Notes under the pieces: generated by a model
What the model saw: the letters and a program-made list of their open reading frames with translations, nothing else
Databases searched by the model: none
What the model was told of the DNA's origin: nothing
Position numbers and translations under genes: made by a program
Assembly: GCF_029254265.1 (NCBI RefSeq)
Contig: NZ_JAQWXX010000029.1
Span: forward strand, 1 to 55,828
From: Algoriphagus sp.
GTDB taxonomy: Bacteria > Bacteroidota > Bacteroidia > Cytophagales > Cyclobacteriaceae
Direction: 5' to 3'
DNA: 55,828 bases
Shown: one piece after another, positions 8,939 through 18,500 of the stretch
Position numbering within the stretch: the stretch's first letter is position 1
Layout: each line of letters opens with the position of its first letter

Positions 8939-9433
8939 ATGAATCGAACCTCACTTCAACAACTGCTCGAGTCCCACCATCGGGAAGCCTATATCTGGGC
9001 AAGGCAGTGTTGCGGTTTTGATTCTGAATTGGCTAAAGATGTACTCCAACTCACTTACTTGAAAATCTTGGAGGGAAAAGCAAAACTTAATGATGCTGCA
9101 AAAGCAAAGACTTGGCTTTTTTCCATCATCCGATATACTGCGGTAGATGAGCTCCGAAAAGGCGGGAGAATGCTCCCATTAGCTGAAGATCATGAGTTGA
9201 TCGATCTTCCGGAGGAAGTTGATTATACCGATTACGATGCGATCATCAAATTGCTTCCAAGTATGCAGCAGCAAGTGATTTTGATGGTGTTTTATCATCA
9301 GATGACCATAGAACAAAGTGCAGAAGTGCTACAGATCCAACTCGGCACGGCCCGAACGCACTATGCCAGAGGCAAGAAAAAATTAAAAGAATTGATTTTA
9401 AAATCACAAACAGAAGCGAACCATGGAAAATGA
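8939..9433 (+). CDS. ECF-family RNA polymerase sigma factor
   Basis: A 164-residue extracytoplasmic-function sigma factor directing RNA polymerase to a small regulon. Region 2 is at about 10-75 (HREAYIWARQCCGFDSELAK, DVLQLTYLKILEG, AKTWLFSIIRYTAVDELRK) and region 4 at about 105-155 (LPSMQQQVILMVFYHQMTIE, then QIQLGTARTHYARGKKKLKE, a helix-turn-helix). Its last 11 bases overlap the start of the next gene, a short membrane protein in the usual place of an anti-sigma factor. The third gene encodes a periplasmic Spy-like protein that could sense or buffer envelope stress. Confidence 0.9.
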   Translation: MNRTSLQQLLESHHREAYIWARQCCGFDSELAKDVLQLTYLKILEGKAKLNDAAKAKTWLFSIIRYTAVDELRKGGRMLPLAEDHELIDLPEEVDYTDYDAIIKLLPSMQQQVILMVFYHQMTIEQSAEVLQIQLGTARTHYARGKKKLKELILKSQTEANHGK

Positions 9434-9734
9434 CGAATTGATCAAAAGCTTCTTTGAGGACATGCGAACCAAAGATCAAAATCTGGAAATTCCTGAATTC
9501 CCCAAGCCAAAAACCCGCTCCATTAATTGGATCATTCCAGTTGGAATAGCCGCGAGTTTATTTCTGGCAGGATTCCTCTTCTTTGAAAAAGAACCTGTGT
9601 CGGAAACTCCTGCCGAAGTGATCATAATCACCCTAGAGGAGGGCCCAAATGATGAACAGCAATTCAAAATCAAAGAAAGCTCCTACTTGGATACCTGGGA
9701 GTCTGGTACCTCCTCCTTGTTAACCGAATTCTAA
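9423..9734 (+). CDS. Small single-pass membrane protein, probable anti-sigma factor
   Basis: A 103-residue protein with a charged cytoplasmic N-terminus of about 35 residues, one transmembrane helix (about 37-57, WIIPVGIAASLFLAGFLFF) and an acidic periplasmic tail. Size, topology and the 11-base overlap with the upstream ECF sigma gene fit a minimal anti-sigma factor. The N-terminal region is shorter than a typical zinc-binding anti-sigma domain and has no HxxxCxxC motif, so the role is inferred from context. The next gene begins after 11 bases, so the three form one operon. Confidence 0.6.
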   Translation: MENDELIKSFFEDMRTKDQNLEIPEFPKPKTRSINWIIPVGIAASLFLAGFLFFEKEPVSETPAEVIIITLEEGPNDEQQFKIKESSYLDTWESGTSSLLTEF

Positions 9735-9745
9735 ACCAACATCTT

Positions 9746-10474
9746 ATGAAACATTTACTGCTTATCGCGCTCCTGCTCTGCTCCACTCTAACTTTTGCTC
9801 AGGACATCTATCAGAAAAATCTGTATTCCGCAGACCGGATCATGGAGAACAGAGAGAAACTTGGACTAACTGATGCACAAGCTGCGAAAATCAAGAAAAT
9901 ACATACCGATAACGCAAGTGATTTCAGTACGTTGAAGTGGGATCTGGATGCAGCAACAGCCCGTTTGAAATCTATGCTTGAGGAATCGAAAATCGATCCT
10001 GTTTTAGTCAATAAGCAAATGGATGAAGTACTCCGATTAGAGGGGCAGCTGAAGAAAAAGCAACTAAATACACTAGTGGCGATCAAAAATGAGTTGACAA
10101 GTCCACAGCAAAAAATGTTGGAGTACGAAAGGGTCAAAGGTTTAGCAGGAACAGGGACTTTTTTTGCAAAACCCACTCCCAGCCCCCTAGGAACTAGCAA
10201 TATTCGAATAGGTCAGCCAGCATACGGTTTCGAGCCTAAAGTCACTATCGAAGCAGAAAATGGTAACCCAGATACTACACCACTTTACATCATCAAAACT
10301 AAAGATGGGGAAGTAGAGAAAACTGATCTCAAGGATATCAATCCCAATGATATCGAATCCATTAGTGTAATAAAAGGCCCTACTGCTACATTTGAATATG
10401 GTGACAAAGGAAAAAATGGAGTAATCATCATCACTTTGAAAAAGAACAGCAAATACTACTTACAGAAAAAATAA
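9746..10474 (+). CDS. Periplasmic Spy/CpxP-like protein fused to a TonB-plug-like segment
   Basis: A 242-residue exported protein (signal peptide MKHLLLIALLLCSTLTFAQ). Residues about 30-130 are helical and resemble LTxxQ-type Spy/CpxP/CnrR periplasmic chaperone or metal sensors (REKLGLTDAQAAKIKKIH, ELTSPQQKMLEYE). The C-terminal 60 residues resemble the end of a TonB-receptor plug (DIESISVIKGPTATFEYGDK, NGVIIITLKK). Spy-like proteins bind unfolded or metal-exposed envelope proteins. The plug-like tail is an unusual partner and may dock to an outer-membrane barrel. It lies third in an operon with an ECF sigma and probable anti-sigma factor, suggesting an envelope-stress circuit. A strong terminator follows. 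Confidence 0.7.
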   Translation: MKHLLLIALLLCSTLTFAQDIYQKNLYSADRIMENREKLGLTDAQAAKIKKIHTDNASDFSTLKWDLDAATARLKSMLEESKIDPVLVNKQMDEVLRLEGQLKKKQLNTLVAIKNELTSPQQKMLEYERVKGLAGTGTFFAKPTPSPLGTSNIRIGQPAYGFEPKVTIEAENGNPDTTPLYIIKTKDGEVEKTDLKDINPNDIESISVIKGPTATFEYGDKGKNGVIIITLKKNSKYYLQKK

Positions 10475-10491
10475 CTATGGTTTAAATCTAA

Positions 10492-10524
10492 AAAAGGAAG
10501 CTCAAATGGGCTTCCTTTTTTTTT
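10492..10524 (+). terminator. Rho-independent terminator closing the ECF sigma operon
   Basis: AAGGAAGC pairs with GCTTCCTT around the loop TCAAATGG-like bases, followed by eight T residues. It also serves the small reverse gene ending at 10529. Confidence 0.85.
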
Positions 10525-10528
10525 GACA

Positions 10529-10660
10529 CTAACTCTTTCTGAATTCCTTCCAGGTTTTCCAAGCGTAGTAAAAAACCAACCAGAAAACCGCAATTATAAA
10601 TGCGAACTGGATGCCCACAAAAAGAAGATATCCGATAGTTTCCAAACTTGTCATACTCAT
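10529..10660 (-). CDS. 43-residue single-pass membrane protein
   Basis: A short reverse-strand gene. It starts MSMTSLETIGYLLFVG, continues as one hydrophobic helix to about residue 32 (FAFIIAVFWLVFYYAW), and ends in a basic tail (KTWKEFRKS). Start and stop are clean, and the upstream sequence is AT-rich as expected. Its size and composition resemble short Bacteroidota membrane peptides of unknown role. It lies between the ECF operon terminator and a DUF885 gene. A second in-frame ATG two codons later is an equally possible start. Confidence 0.55.
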   Translation of the reverse strand: MSMTSLETIGYLLFVGIQFAFIIAVFWLVFYYAWKTWKEFRKS

Positions 10661-10785
10661 TTATTTTTTGAATTAGGAATTTAGTGTTTTTTCTTTGATG
10701 AGCAATTAGGCTTCTTATTTCTAGTCACGACGCTGCGAGAAATCAAAACCCACCACCATCTCCGACTTGGTCCACCGAAAAAACC

Positions 10786-12468
10786 TCAATCCAAAAACCT
10801 CCAGCTGGCCTTATGATCTTTCTTAAGTGGTTTCCCAGTTACTTTCGCTCGTAAAATCTCCACTGGCATGGTATTCTGAGTCAGAATCAAATCATGAAAT
10901 TCCTTCTCTCCCATTTTCCCTGAATCGACCATTTCCGCCCGCATCGCATAAAACTCCAAAGCGCCAATCATATAAGCAATCTGGTAAAGCGGTCCATAGC
11001 TTCCCTCAAAAGAACGTCGAACCTCAGCTTCCGCATTCGCTCGCTCATGCCCTACTTTGTCCACCAAAAGATCGATACATTCTTGTGGAGTCATATTTCC
11101 TAGATGATAATTCAACGAGAATATGATTCGTGCACAGCGGTGCATTCTCCAGAAAAGCATCCCCACTTTATCCTTGGCATCCCTCGGAAAATCCCGATCC
11201 CACAACACAAATTCCCAATACAGTGCCCAGCCTTCTGTCCAGAATGGCGTACGGAATATTCGACGATGCGTCATGTAGCGTTGGTTCATAAACTGTTGCA
11301 AGTGATGTCCCGGAATCAATTCATGCTGCACGGTCGCTCTCGAGAAATGTGGGTTATTTCCACGCATGGACATCATTTTGTCCTCAAAACTCATCTCCGT
11401 GGTCGGATAAGCAATCTGAATCACTTCCCCTCCTAGAAAGAAGGGACTCACCCGCTGACGCTCTGCCGAAATCATAATGGTTCTCCAAGTCTCTTTTGCC
11501 AAAGGAGGCACGGTTACTAGGTCGTTAGACTCCACATAATCCGTCGCTTCCTCTGCCAATCGAATCACCTCTGCTGGCCATTCTCCTTCTGGCAGATAGG
11601 TTTCCTTGACCATTTCCAAAGCAGCTTTCCAATCATTTCCGAAGCCCAACTCATTCGAAGCTTTGAGCATTTCCTTCTCGCACCAAGCAAACTGTTTTTC
11701 AGCTTCCTTGATCAATTCCTCCGGAGAATAAGCAATCATTTCAAATGCCAATTGGTTTTCTAAAGCTTCCCTACCGATTGGTCTTCCTATAATTCCACTT
11801 CCATCGTCTTTTACCGAATTGGTATAATGCTCACGCAAGCCTTTGGCATAGGCTTTCATTGATGCGTCTAGCTTTTTCCAAGAGGCAGGCATCCACCAAG
11901 TAAACTCAGGATCATAATCATAGTAATAGCTATAGGCCTCAGCAGTTACTTTATTCAAGGATTCAACCCCCTGCGCAGCAAGATCGGCTTTCTGCCAGCT
12001 GGTATATTTCGATTGAGCGGGTAAAGCTTTGAGCTGCTGATCGATTTGCAAAGCCACCTGATTCCAACTCGCAGCCAAGTCCTGTGCCTTAGGCCTCACG
12101 GCTCTTCTTCTTCCTTTTACAAACTCTTCCAAAGGAGGAGCAAAAGCTAAAACAGAAGAAATCTCTCCGAAAGCCCTTTTATCTAAGTCTAATTCCGCGA
12201 GTTCCTTTTCTAAATAGTTGCGAAAAAGCACATAATCGATCTTTCCGTCTTCGGAAAATGAATCATAATTATAGAATTGCAAAGACTTCATATACTCTTG
12301 GTTGAAGCGTTGCATCCGCTGAAAATACTCCGCTGAAAGGGGATTCGAGTATAAGCGACGCAAAGCGCCATAATCCGCCTGATAGGTGTTGATCAGTTGC
12401 ACCAGCTCAGTGGCTTGCGCCAAAAAACCGGTAAAAACAAAAAGGATTACAAATAGAGTTTTTTTCAT
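10786..12468 (-). CDS. DUF885 family zinc metallopeptidase, exported
   Basis: A 560-residue exported protein (signal peptide MKKTLFVILFVFTGFLAQA) of the DUF885 family, alpha-helical proteins related to gluzincin carboxypeptidases. A HExxH-like motif is extended as HELIPGHHLQQF at about residue 383, and the downstream glutamate lies in TEGWALYWE. Together these supply the expected zinc ligands and catalytic glutamate. Length is typical (about 550-600). It probably hydrolyses peptides in the periplasm; the specificity is unknown. It stands alone on the reverse strand. Confidence 0.85.
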   Translation of the reverse strand: MKKTLFVILFVFTGFLAQATELVQLINTYQADYGALRRLYSNPLSAEYFQRMQRFNQEYMKSLQFYNYDSFSEDGKIDYVLFRNYLEKELAELDLDKRAFGEISSVLAFAPPLEEFVKGRRRAVRPKAQDLAASWNQVALQIDQQLKALPAQSKYTSWQKADLAAQGVESLNKVTAEAYSYYYDYDPEFTWWMPASWKKLDASMKAYAKGLREHYTNSVKDDGSGIIGRPIGREALENQLAFEMIAYSPEELIKEAEKQFAWCEKEMLKASNELGFGNDWKAALEMVKETYLPEGEWPAEVIRLAEEATDYVESNDLVTVPPLAKETWRTIMISAERQRVSPFFLGGEVIQIAYPTTEMSFEDKMMSMRGNNPHFSRATVQHELIPGHHLQQFMNQRYMTHRRIFRTPFWTEGWALYWEFVLWDRDFPRDAKDKVGMLFWRMHRCARIIFSLNYHLGNMTPQECIDLLVDKVGHERANAEAEVRRSFEGSYGPLYQIAYMIGALEFYAMRAEMVDSGKMGEKEFHDLILTQNTMPVEILRAKVTGKPLKKDHKASWRFLD

Positions 12469-12506
12469 GACAGGAAGCCGCTTGGTGGTTTGTGCTCTAA
12501 AATACT

Positions 12507-12556
12507 AATTAAACCAAATAGTCACATTTTTAAATTAAACCACATAGTCACATAGA
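12507..12556. repeat. Left inverted repeat flanking the GxxExxY gene (two tandem units)
   Basis: AATTAAACC-A-AATAGTCACAT (12507-12527) is repeated as AATTAAACCACATAGTCACAT (12533-12553). The unit is complementary to CTATGTGGCTATGTGGTT after the gene at 13081-13099. Confidence 0.75.
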
Positions 12557-12625
12557 AAACATAGTTTTTAGATTATTATAGAAGAGGTATGAAAGTGATT
12601 TTCTTACTAACTTTTAAAGAAAACA

Positions 12626-13042
12626 ATGATTCCATCTAAGAAAGCGCTAGATAATCTATCCTACAAGATTATGGGAGCCGCAATTGAAGTACATAGGCAT
12701 TTAGGTCCAGGTCTATTAGAGAGCGTTTACCAAAAATGCTTGGCAATAGAATTTAAAAATCAAGAAATTATTTTCCGTCAAGAATTAAAAGTCCCTCTGG
12801 AATACAAAGGACAAAGGATAGACACTGAATTTAGATGTGATTTTCTTGTAGAGGAGATGATTGTTGTGGAGCTTAAATCGGTTTCGGAATTATTACCAAT
12901 TCACCAAGCTCAAGTAATCAACTATATAAACCTTCTTAAGGTCCCAAAAGGGCTTTTGATAAATTTCAATGTTGGTAATGTTTTCCATCAAGGCCAAAAA
13001 ACCTTTGTAAATAAATATTATGACGCTCTAGACCCATTTTAA
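12626..13042 (+). CDS. GxxExxY protein (PDDEXK_3-like)
   Basis: A 138-residue protein of the GxxExxY family. The signature is visible as GLLESVY in HRHLGPGLLESVYQKCL at about 25-38. The later part (DTEFRCDFLVEEMIVVELKS) fits the D-ExK core of a PD-(D/E)XK nuclease-like fold: D in RCDFLV, then E-L-K. The family is abundant and often multicopy in Bacteroidota; no activity has been settled, and older annotations as an iron transport protein are unsupported. The gene lies between CACATAG-rich inverted repeats, suggesting that it moves or is copied as a unit. Start and length are standard. Confidence 0.88.
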   Translation: MIPSKKALDNLSYKIMGAAIEVHRHLGPGLLESVYQKCLAIEFKNQEIIFRQELKVPLEYKGQRIDTEFRCDFLVEEMIVVELKSVSELLPIHQAQVINYINLLKVPKGLLINFNVGNVFHQGQKTFVNKYYDALDPF

Positions 13043-13072
13043 AGGGATTGAGTTTAGAGTTAATTAGCTAAG

Positions 13073-13104
13073 CTATGTGACCTATGTGGCTATGTGGTTT
13101 TATT
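13073..13104. repeat. Right inverted repeat flanking the GxxExxY gene
   Basis: CTATGTGA, CCTATGTGG and CTATGTGGTTTTATT follow one another. The complement, AACCACATAGCCACATAG, differs by one base from the left copy at 12539-12556. Confidence 0.75.
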
Positions 13105-13120
13105 AAAAAGTATTTTACGG

Positions 13121-14365
13121 TTAAAATAATCGAAATACATACCCTCCCAGATCCTTGAACGTTCCAGTCATCCGAGTCGAGTCTTTTGAGGTTTTATTCA
13201 AGTATTCTTCCCAGCCTTTTGAATCTTCTAAATCAAATTTCACCTCTACCAGTTTCTCCTCAGAAAAACTATTCATCCCACGCTTTTCATCCACCAATCC
13301 CAAATAGCTGTTTTGTGATGCCTTATAGATCTTGGCCCAGCCTTGATCCGCGGACAACTCCAATCCCAGCTTTTCGGTTACAAAGTTCTCCATCGGAAGC
13401 ATGTCTTTGTAGTACAACCAGGTAATGCTTGCATAAAAATTAAACTCAGCGCCCAAATTCGTCGCTTGTGGCGTGAGTCCTTTCAGCTCAGGAATAAATC
13501 GCTCATTCTCGGGATGCATTCGGAACATTTCAAATTCCAACAAATAGCCCTCTGGATCTACCGCAACAAAACCATCATGAGCTCCATCTGGCTTGACCTT
13601 TAAGGTATATTTGATTTCAACTTTTTCGTCTTGAAGATGCGTATACCAAGCTTCCAGATTATCTGTCAAAAGTGCTAAGGCAACCGACTTGTCTTCCTTG
13701 CCAGTATAGGCACTTCCTCCCATACTTCTCAAAACCAACTTCGAATCTCCTGCAATTTGAAAAGTTGCAGAATGATCATCTTCGGCAATCATTTTCAAGC
13801 CTAGTGTCTTTCCATAAAATAGCTTAGCCGCAGGCAAATCTTTGTAAAACCAACTCAATTCTTGCCCTTTAATTCCAAAGTCTTCCAAATCCCTGAACTC
13901 CGAATTTTGCGCCAGCAAGTCATTGATTCGGGAAGCTGGGTAGCCGAGGAGTCTACCAAAAGCTCTGGAAATGGCTTCTTTCTTAGCGCCAGAATAAGCT
14001 CCTTTTACAGCCAATTCATTTGCCTCGGCTTTTAGTAATTGATAAGCATCAAGACTTTTCCCTTTGTATAAAATCAGCACTTCCTTTCCCTCCACCACAG
14101 CCGAATCAAATAGACTTGTTCCAATCAATGCAGGCTCTCTGAAAATCTCAATTTCATATTTCTCGGCCAAGCGCTTTGCCTCCGGCAGAAACAAATCGAG
14201 CTCAGCCGAACTCATAGGCTCACTAAGCGCGATAGGTTTTACCCCTGCTTGGACCATTTCTGCAAAAGATTCCAACTGCCCTGACTCTCTTAGAAAATCC
14301 ATTTTGGTACAAGAGGAAACAGCAAAAATGAAGAGAAGTAGTACTAGGGGAGTTGAGCTTTTCAT
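13121..14365 (-). CDS. VOC (glyoxalase/bleomycin-resistance fold) lipoprotein
   Basis: The ATG at 14365 gives a 414-residue lipoprotein with signal MKSSTPLVLLLFIFAVSSC and a lipobox ending at cysteine. A longer frame starting with TTG at 14392 is less likely. The middle (about 175-290) resembles a vicinal-oxygen-chelate domain (LSWFYKDLPAAKLFYGKTLG, then GFVAVDPEGYLLEFEMF), and a second, more divergent copy follows (ITWLYYKDMLPMENFVTEKLG). Many such proteins bind a metal with paired His/Glu residues. Here the first copy keeps the terminal E (LEFEMF), but other ligands are unclear, so catalysis is uncertain. The substrate is unknown. The ABC/M1 genes start divergently at 14615. Confidence 0.72.
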   Translation of the reverse strand: MKSSTPLVLLLFIFAVSSCTKMDFLRESGQLESFAEMVQAGVKPIALSEPMSSAELDLFLPEAKRLAEKYEIEIFREPALIGTSLFDSAVVEGKEVLILYKGKSLDAYQLLKAEANELAVKGAYSGAKKEAISRAFGRLLGYPASRINDLLAQNSEFRDLEDFGIKGQELSWFYKDLPAAKLFYGKTLGLKMIAEDDHSATFQIAGDSKLVLRSMGGSAYTGKEDKSVALALLTDNLEAWYTHLQDEKVEIKYTLKVKPDGAHDGFVAVDPEGYLLEFEMFRMHPENERFIPELKGLTPQATNLGAEFNFYASITWLYYKDMLPMENFVTEKLGLELSADQGWAKIYKASQNSYLGLVDEKRGMNSFSEEKLVEVKFDLEDSKGWEEYLNKTSKDSTRMTGTFKDLGGYVFRLF

Positions 14366-14614
14366 AAAAGGAAGGATTCTAATTGAGTTCAAAGATAAGA
14401 TTGAAGTTGCAGGAGTTTATTGAACCAGCGATTAAAAAAACCAAGCAAGAGCAACTTCCTAGTATAAATCCGCATCTAACAGTTGAAATAGAATTTGCTA
14501 CCAACTTAAAAGTGACATTAAAATCATTTTCTTATATTCAAAGTGCTAAGAGTCAAAGTGATTCTAATTTTTCAAGAAAATCCAAACCACCATCATCTTT
14601 AAAAACCTCTTAAA
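14366..14614. other. Divergent intergenic region, no gene seen
   Basis: This stretch must hold the promoters for the reverse VOC gene and the forward ABC genes. A forward frame starting with TTG at 14383 has no recognisable features, runs into the next gene's leader, and is judged spurious. Confidence 0.4.
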
Positions 14615-15502
14615 ATGGAACTAATCATCAAAAATCTTTCAAAAACTTATGCCAATGGCGTTAAGGCTTTGAATGACATTTCTTTAACTATTCCACAGGG
14701 AATGTTCGGCTTACTCGGACCAAACGGAGCAGGAAAATCAACACTCATGCGAACCATAGCAACCCTCCAGGATCCGGATTCTGGGACCATTTTTTTGGAT
14801 GATATCAATGTCATCGAGAATAAGCAAGCCGTACGCGAACGCCTAGGGTATTTGCCACAGGATTTTGGACTTTATCCGCGGATCAATGCAGAAGTGATGC
14901 TGGATCACATCGCACAGATGAAAGGAATTGGAAGCAAAAGCGAGCGAAAAGCCCTCGTGGAAAACCTGCTTCAAAAAGTAAATCTTTACTCCCATCGAAA
15001 GAAAGGGCTCGGGACTTATTCAGGCGGAATGCGCCAGCGATTCGGGATAGCCCAGGCTTTGGTTGGAAATCCTTCTTTAATTATTGTTGATGAGCCAACT
15101 GCTGGATTGGATCCATCTGAGCGAAACCGATTCTATAATTTGCTCTCTGAAATCGGAGAAAATACCATTGTGATTCTTTCCACTCATATCGTAGAAGATG
15201 TGAATACCCTCTGCTCCAACATGGCGATTATCTGCCAAGGGGAGGTGCTCATGCAAGGAAAGCCGGCAGATGGGATTGCCTCGGTCAACGGGAAAATCTA
15301 TAAGAAATCCATCGAGAAATCTGATTTGGGAATCTACAGAGAAAAGTATTCTGTGATCTCCACCAAACTTTTGGAAGGCAAGCTCAGCTTACGAATTGAA
15401 AGTGAAGAAAATCCTGGTGATGGATTCGTGCCAGTTCCGGCAGATCTGGAGGATGTTTACTTCAGCCATATTTCTAAGAAAGTAGATCCTATCACCATAT
15501 AA
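14615..15502 (+). CDS. ABC transporter ATP-binding protein
   Basis: A 295-residue ATPase for an export-type ABC system. Walker A is GPNGAGKST at about 37-45, the signature YSGGMRQR near 135, and Walker B with catalytic glutamate LIIVDEPTAGLD near 152-163. The H-loop STHIVED follows. The last 70 residues form a C-terminal extension common in multi-drug or bacteriocin-type exporters. It is seven bases upstream of the permease-M1 peptidase fusion and pairs with it. Confidence 0.92.
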   Translation: MELIIKNLSKTYANGVKALNDISLTIPQGMFGLLGPNGAGKSTLMRTIATLQDPDSGTIFLDDINVIENKQAVRERLGYLPQDFGLYPRINAEVMLDHIAQMKGIGSKSERKALVENLLQKVNLYSHRKKGLGTYSGGMRQRFGIAQALVGNPSLIIVDEPTAGLDPSERNRFYNLLSEIGENTIVILSTHIVEDVNTLCSNMAIICQGEVLMQGKPADGIASVNGKIYKKSIEKSDLGIYREKYSVISTKLLEGKLSLRIESEENPGDGFVPVPADLEDVYFSHISKKVDPITI

Positions 15503-15509
15503 GCCTGCT

Positions 15510-18500
15510 ATGTTTTTAGATATATTCATTTTTGAACTGAAATATAGATTCAGTCGCCCGGCGACTTATATCTATTTTGGGATGCTGCTAATCGTACCCT
15601 TACTGTTGGTAGGATTTGGTAATACCCCAGCCTCGGAGAAGGTTTATCACAATGCTCCAATTGTGATCGCTAACCTTCAGTTATTGATTTCAATTTTCGG
15701 AATTTTGATTGCATCGGCTGTGATGGGAGTTCCCATCTACCGAGATCTAGAGCATAAAACAGGCACCTTCCTCTTTAGCTATCCGATTTCAAAGTTTGCC
15801 TACTTTATGGGAAGATTCTGGGGTTCCTTTGTGACCCTAATGTTTATCTCTTTCGGTAGCATTGTGGGATTTTATTTAGGGACGCTTCTCGGGCCTCTCT
15901 TTGGTACAGATGCGCTCCGTTACGGTCCAAATGTGCTGATGAATTACTTGCATCCTTGGATCACACTTTCCATTCCTAACCTTTGGTTGGCAGGTTCGCT
16001 GTTCTTTGCCTTGATTGTTTTTACCCGAAATATCAAATCCATCTATTCCGGGGGAATTGTGGTGTTCATCATTTACCTCTTGGCCAATTTTCTGGCGCAG
16101 GATATCGAAAACAAGAACTTGGTAGAAATTATGGATCCTTTTGGGATCAATACCTTCAATTTCCAAACGCGCTACTTGACTCCTTATGAGCAGAATAGTT
16201 TTATCCTTCCTATTGCTGGAAATCTCTTGATCAATCGACTTCTATGGATTGGGATTGGATTTATCTTTTTCATTGCCGCTTACATGCGATTTAGCTTTAC
16301 CTATTTCTTCCAAACACAACAGAAAAAGTCAAAAGCTGAGAAAGAAGAAGCGAGCACTCCAATGCTTCAAAAAGTAATTGCAAAATCAAGCTTTGCCGGA
16401 AATTACCAATGGAACAGCTTCAAAACGCTTTCCAAAATCGAGTTCCAAAATATCTTCAAGGACATCTACTTCAAGTCGATCTTACTCGGAGGATTAGTGT
16501 TTTTGATTCTGGATTTTTGGATTGGAAATACACTCTATAGTGTTCCAAATTTCCCCTCCACTTCCTTTTTGATGGAGTACAAGACCTTTGATTACAATCT
16601 CTTTGTATTTATTATCATTGTGTTTTTTACCGGAGAGAGTTTACACCGAGATAAGTCTTCAGGCTATTCGGTCATCAATGATACCTTTCCTGTAAAGGAC
16701 GGTACTGTAATCGCCTCAAAGTTTGCCGGAATGGCATTTATCTGTTTGATGCTGGCTACTATTCCAATTATTGTAGGATTGGCAGTGCAGACACTGAAAG
16801 GCTATTTCAATTATGATATCGGGGTTTACCTTGTCGATAGCTATTTGATTTCCCTTCCTGATTACCTCCAAATGGTGATGCTGGTATTTGCTGTCCACTT
16901 AGTGGTGAATAACAAATTTGCGGGCCATGCTGCTGCCATCGGAATTTGGCTGGTGATGATCGTTTTCCGTGATTTCGCAGGATATAATTTCAATATGTTC
17001 TTTTTCTCCTACAAGCCCGGCTACCGTTGGAGTGATATGAATGGCTTGGGACATTTTGGAGAACCTTTATTCTGGTTTAATCTTTACTGGACTGCGATCG
17101 GCCTATTCCTGATTCTTTTCTTCAGCATATTCTATAGCAGAGGCACAGAGAATTCCTTCAAAAACACCTGGAAAACTGCTAAAAGCAGAATGACCCAAAA
17201 AACCTCTATTGCGGCATATGTCTTCTTAATTATAGGTTTTGCTGCAGGAGCCTATATTTTCAATTCGGTCGTGTATGAAAATGGATTCATCACAGGCGAC
17301 GAAGGGGAACTACGACAAGTGGCCTATGAAAAGCAGCTGAAGCAATATGAATTTATGCCTCAACCAAAAGTCACGAAAGTGAATCTCAAAGCGGATCTCT
17401 ATCCAATGGAGCGAGATGCCTATTTCGAAGCGGAAGTTCAAATGGTTAACAAAACCAATGAACCCATCGACTCGGTGCATTTCAACAGCACGAGCTTAAC
17501 GGATTTTGAGATTCTTTATCAAGGGGAACCGCTAGCCTACCGCTTTCCACTAGTCTATGATGCTCCCAAATTCCAGATTTTTGGGAAAAAGCCAAATCGT
17601 GAATGGTATAAAATAACCGCTTTACCTCAGACGATGATGCCAGGCGATACACTGAATCTTGTGGTCAAAAGCAAAGTCATCAATGATGGTTTCCCAAATT
17701 CCGGCTTCGGACGTGAGCTCGTGTACAATGGAAGCTTTATTGCTGGCGGAATGCCAGAGATTGGCTATTCTGCTGACGGGGAACTGAGCAGCGACGAGAA
17801 GCGCCGAGAATATGAACTTCCTGAAAAGCCTGAGGATCTTCCTCCACATGATGATCCTTATGGAAGAAACACACTCTTATTCGCTGATGAAGCAGATTTG
17901 ATTCAGTTTGAGGCGACAGTAAGTACCATCCCAAGCCAGATTGCCATCGCCCCAGGTTACTTACAGAAAGAATGGATCGAAGGCGATCGCCGCTACTTCC
18001 ATTACATTCAAGACACTCCAATTCAGGCTTTCTTCTCGGTTCTTTCTGCCGAGTATGAAGTGCTTCGAGACAAGACCACCTTGCCGTCCGGAAAGGAAAT
18101 CGACATCGAAATCTATTACCAAAAAGGACATGAGTACAACTTGGATCGCTTTGTCAGTTCCTACAAAGACGGCTTGACCTACTTCTCTGAAACCTACGGT
18201 GATTTCCAATTCAGACAGATGCGGATCTTGGAATTCCCACGCTATGCCGGTTTTGCACAGTCTTTTCCGAATACGGTTCCCTTTGCAGAAAGCTTCGGTT
18301 GGGTGGCAGACTTCTCCGACCCGAATAGCTTTGACTACGTGTATTACGTGACTGCGCATGAGCTGGCACACCAGTGGTGGGGACATCAGATCACGCCAAA
18401 CTATACACGGGGATCGAATTTGACTTCCGAAGCTTTGGCAGAATTCTCAGCCTTGATTCTTTCGGAACGCAAATACGGCAAAGAGAATATGAAACGATTC

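Noticed and set aside
14383..14613. Forward frame starting with TTG before the ABC ATPase
   Set aside because: No recognised domain, poor start, and it occupies a divergent promoter region.
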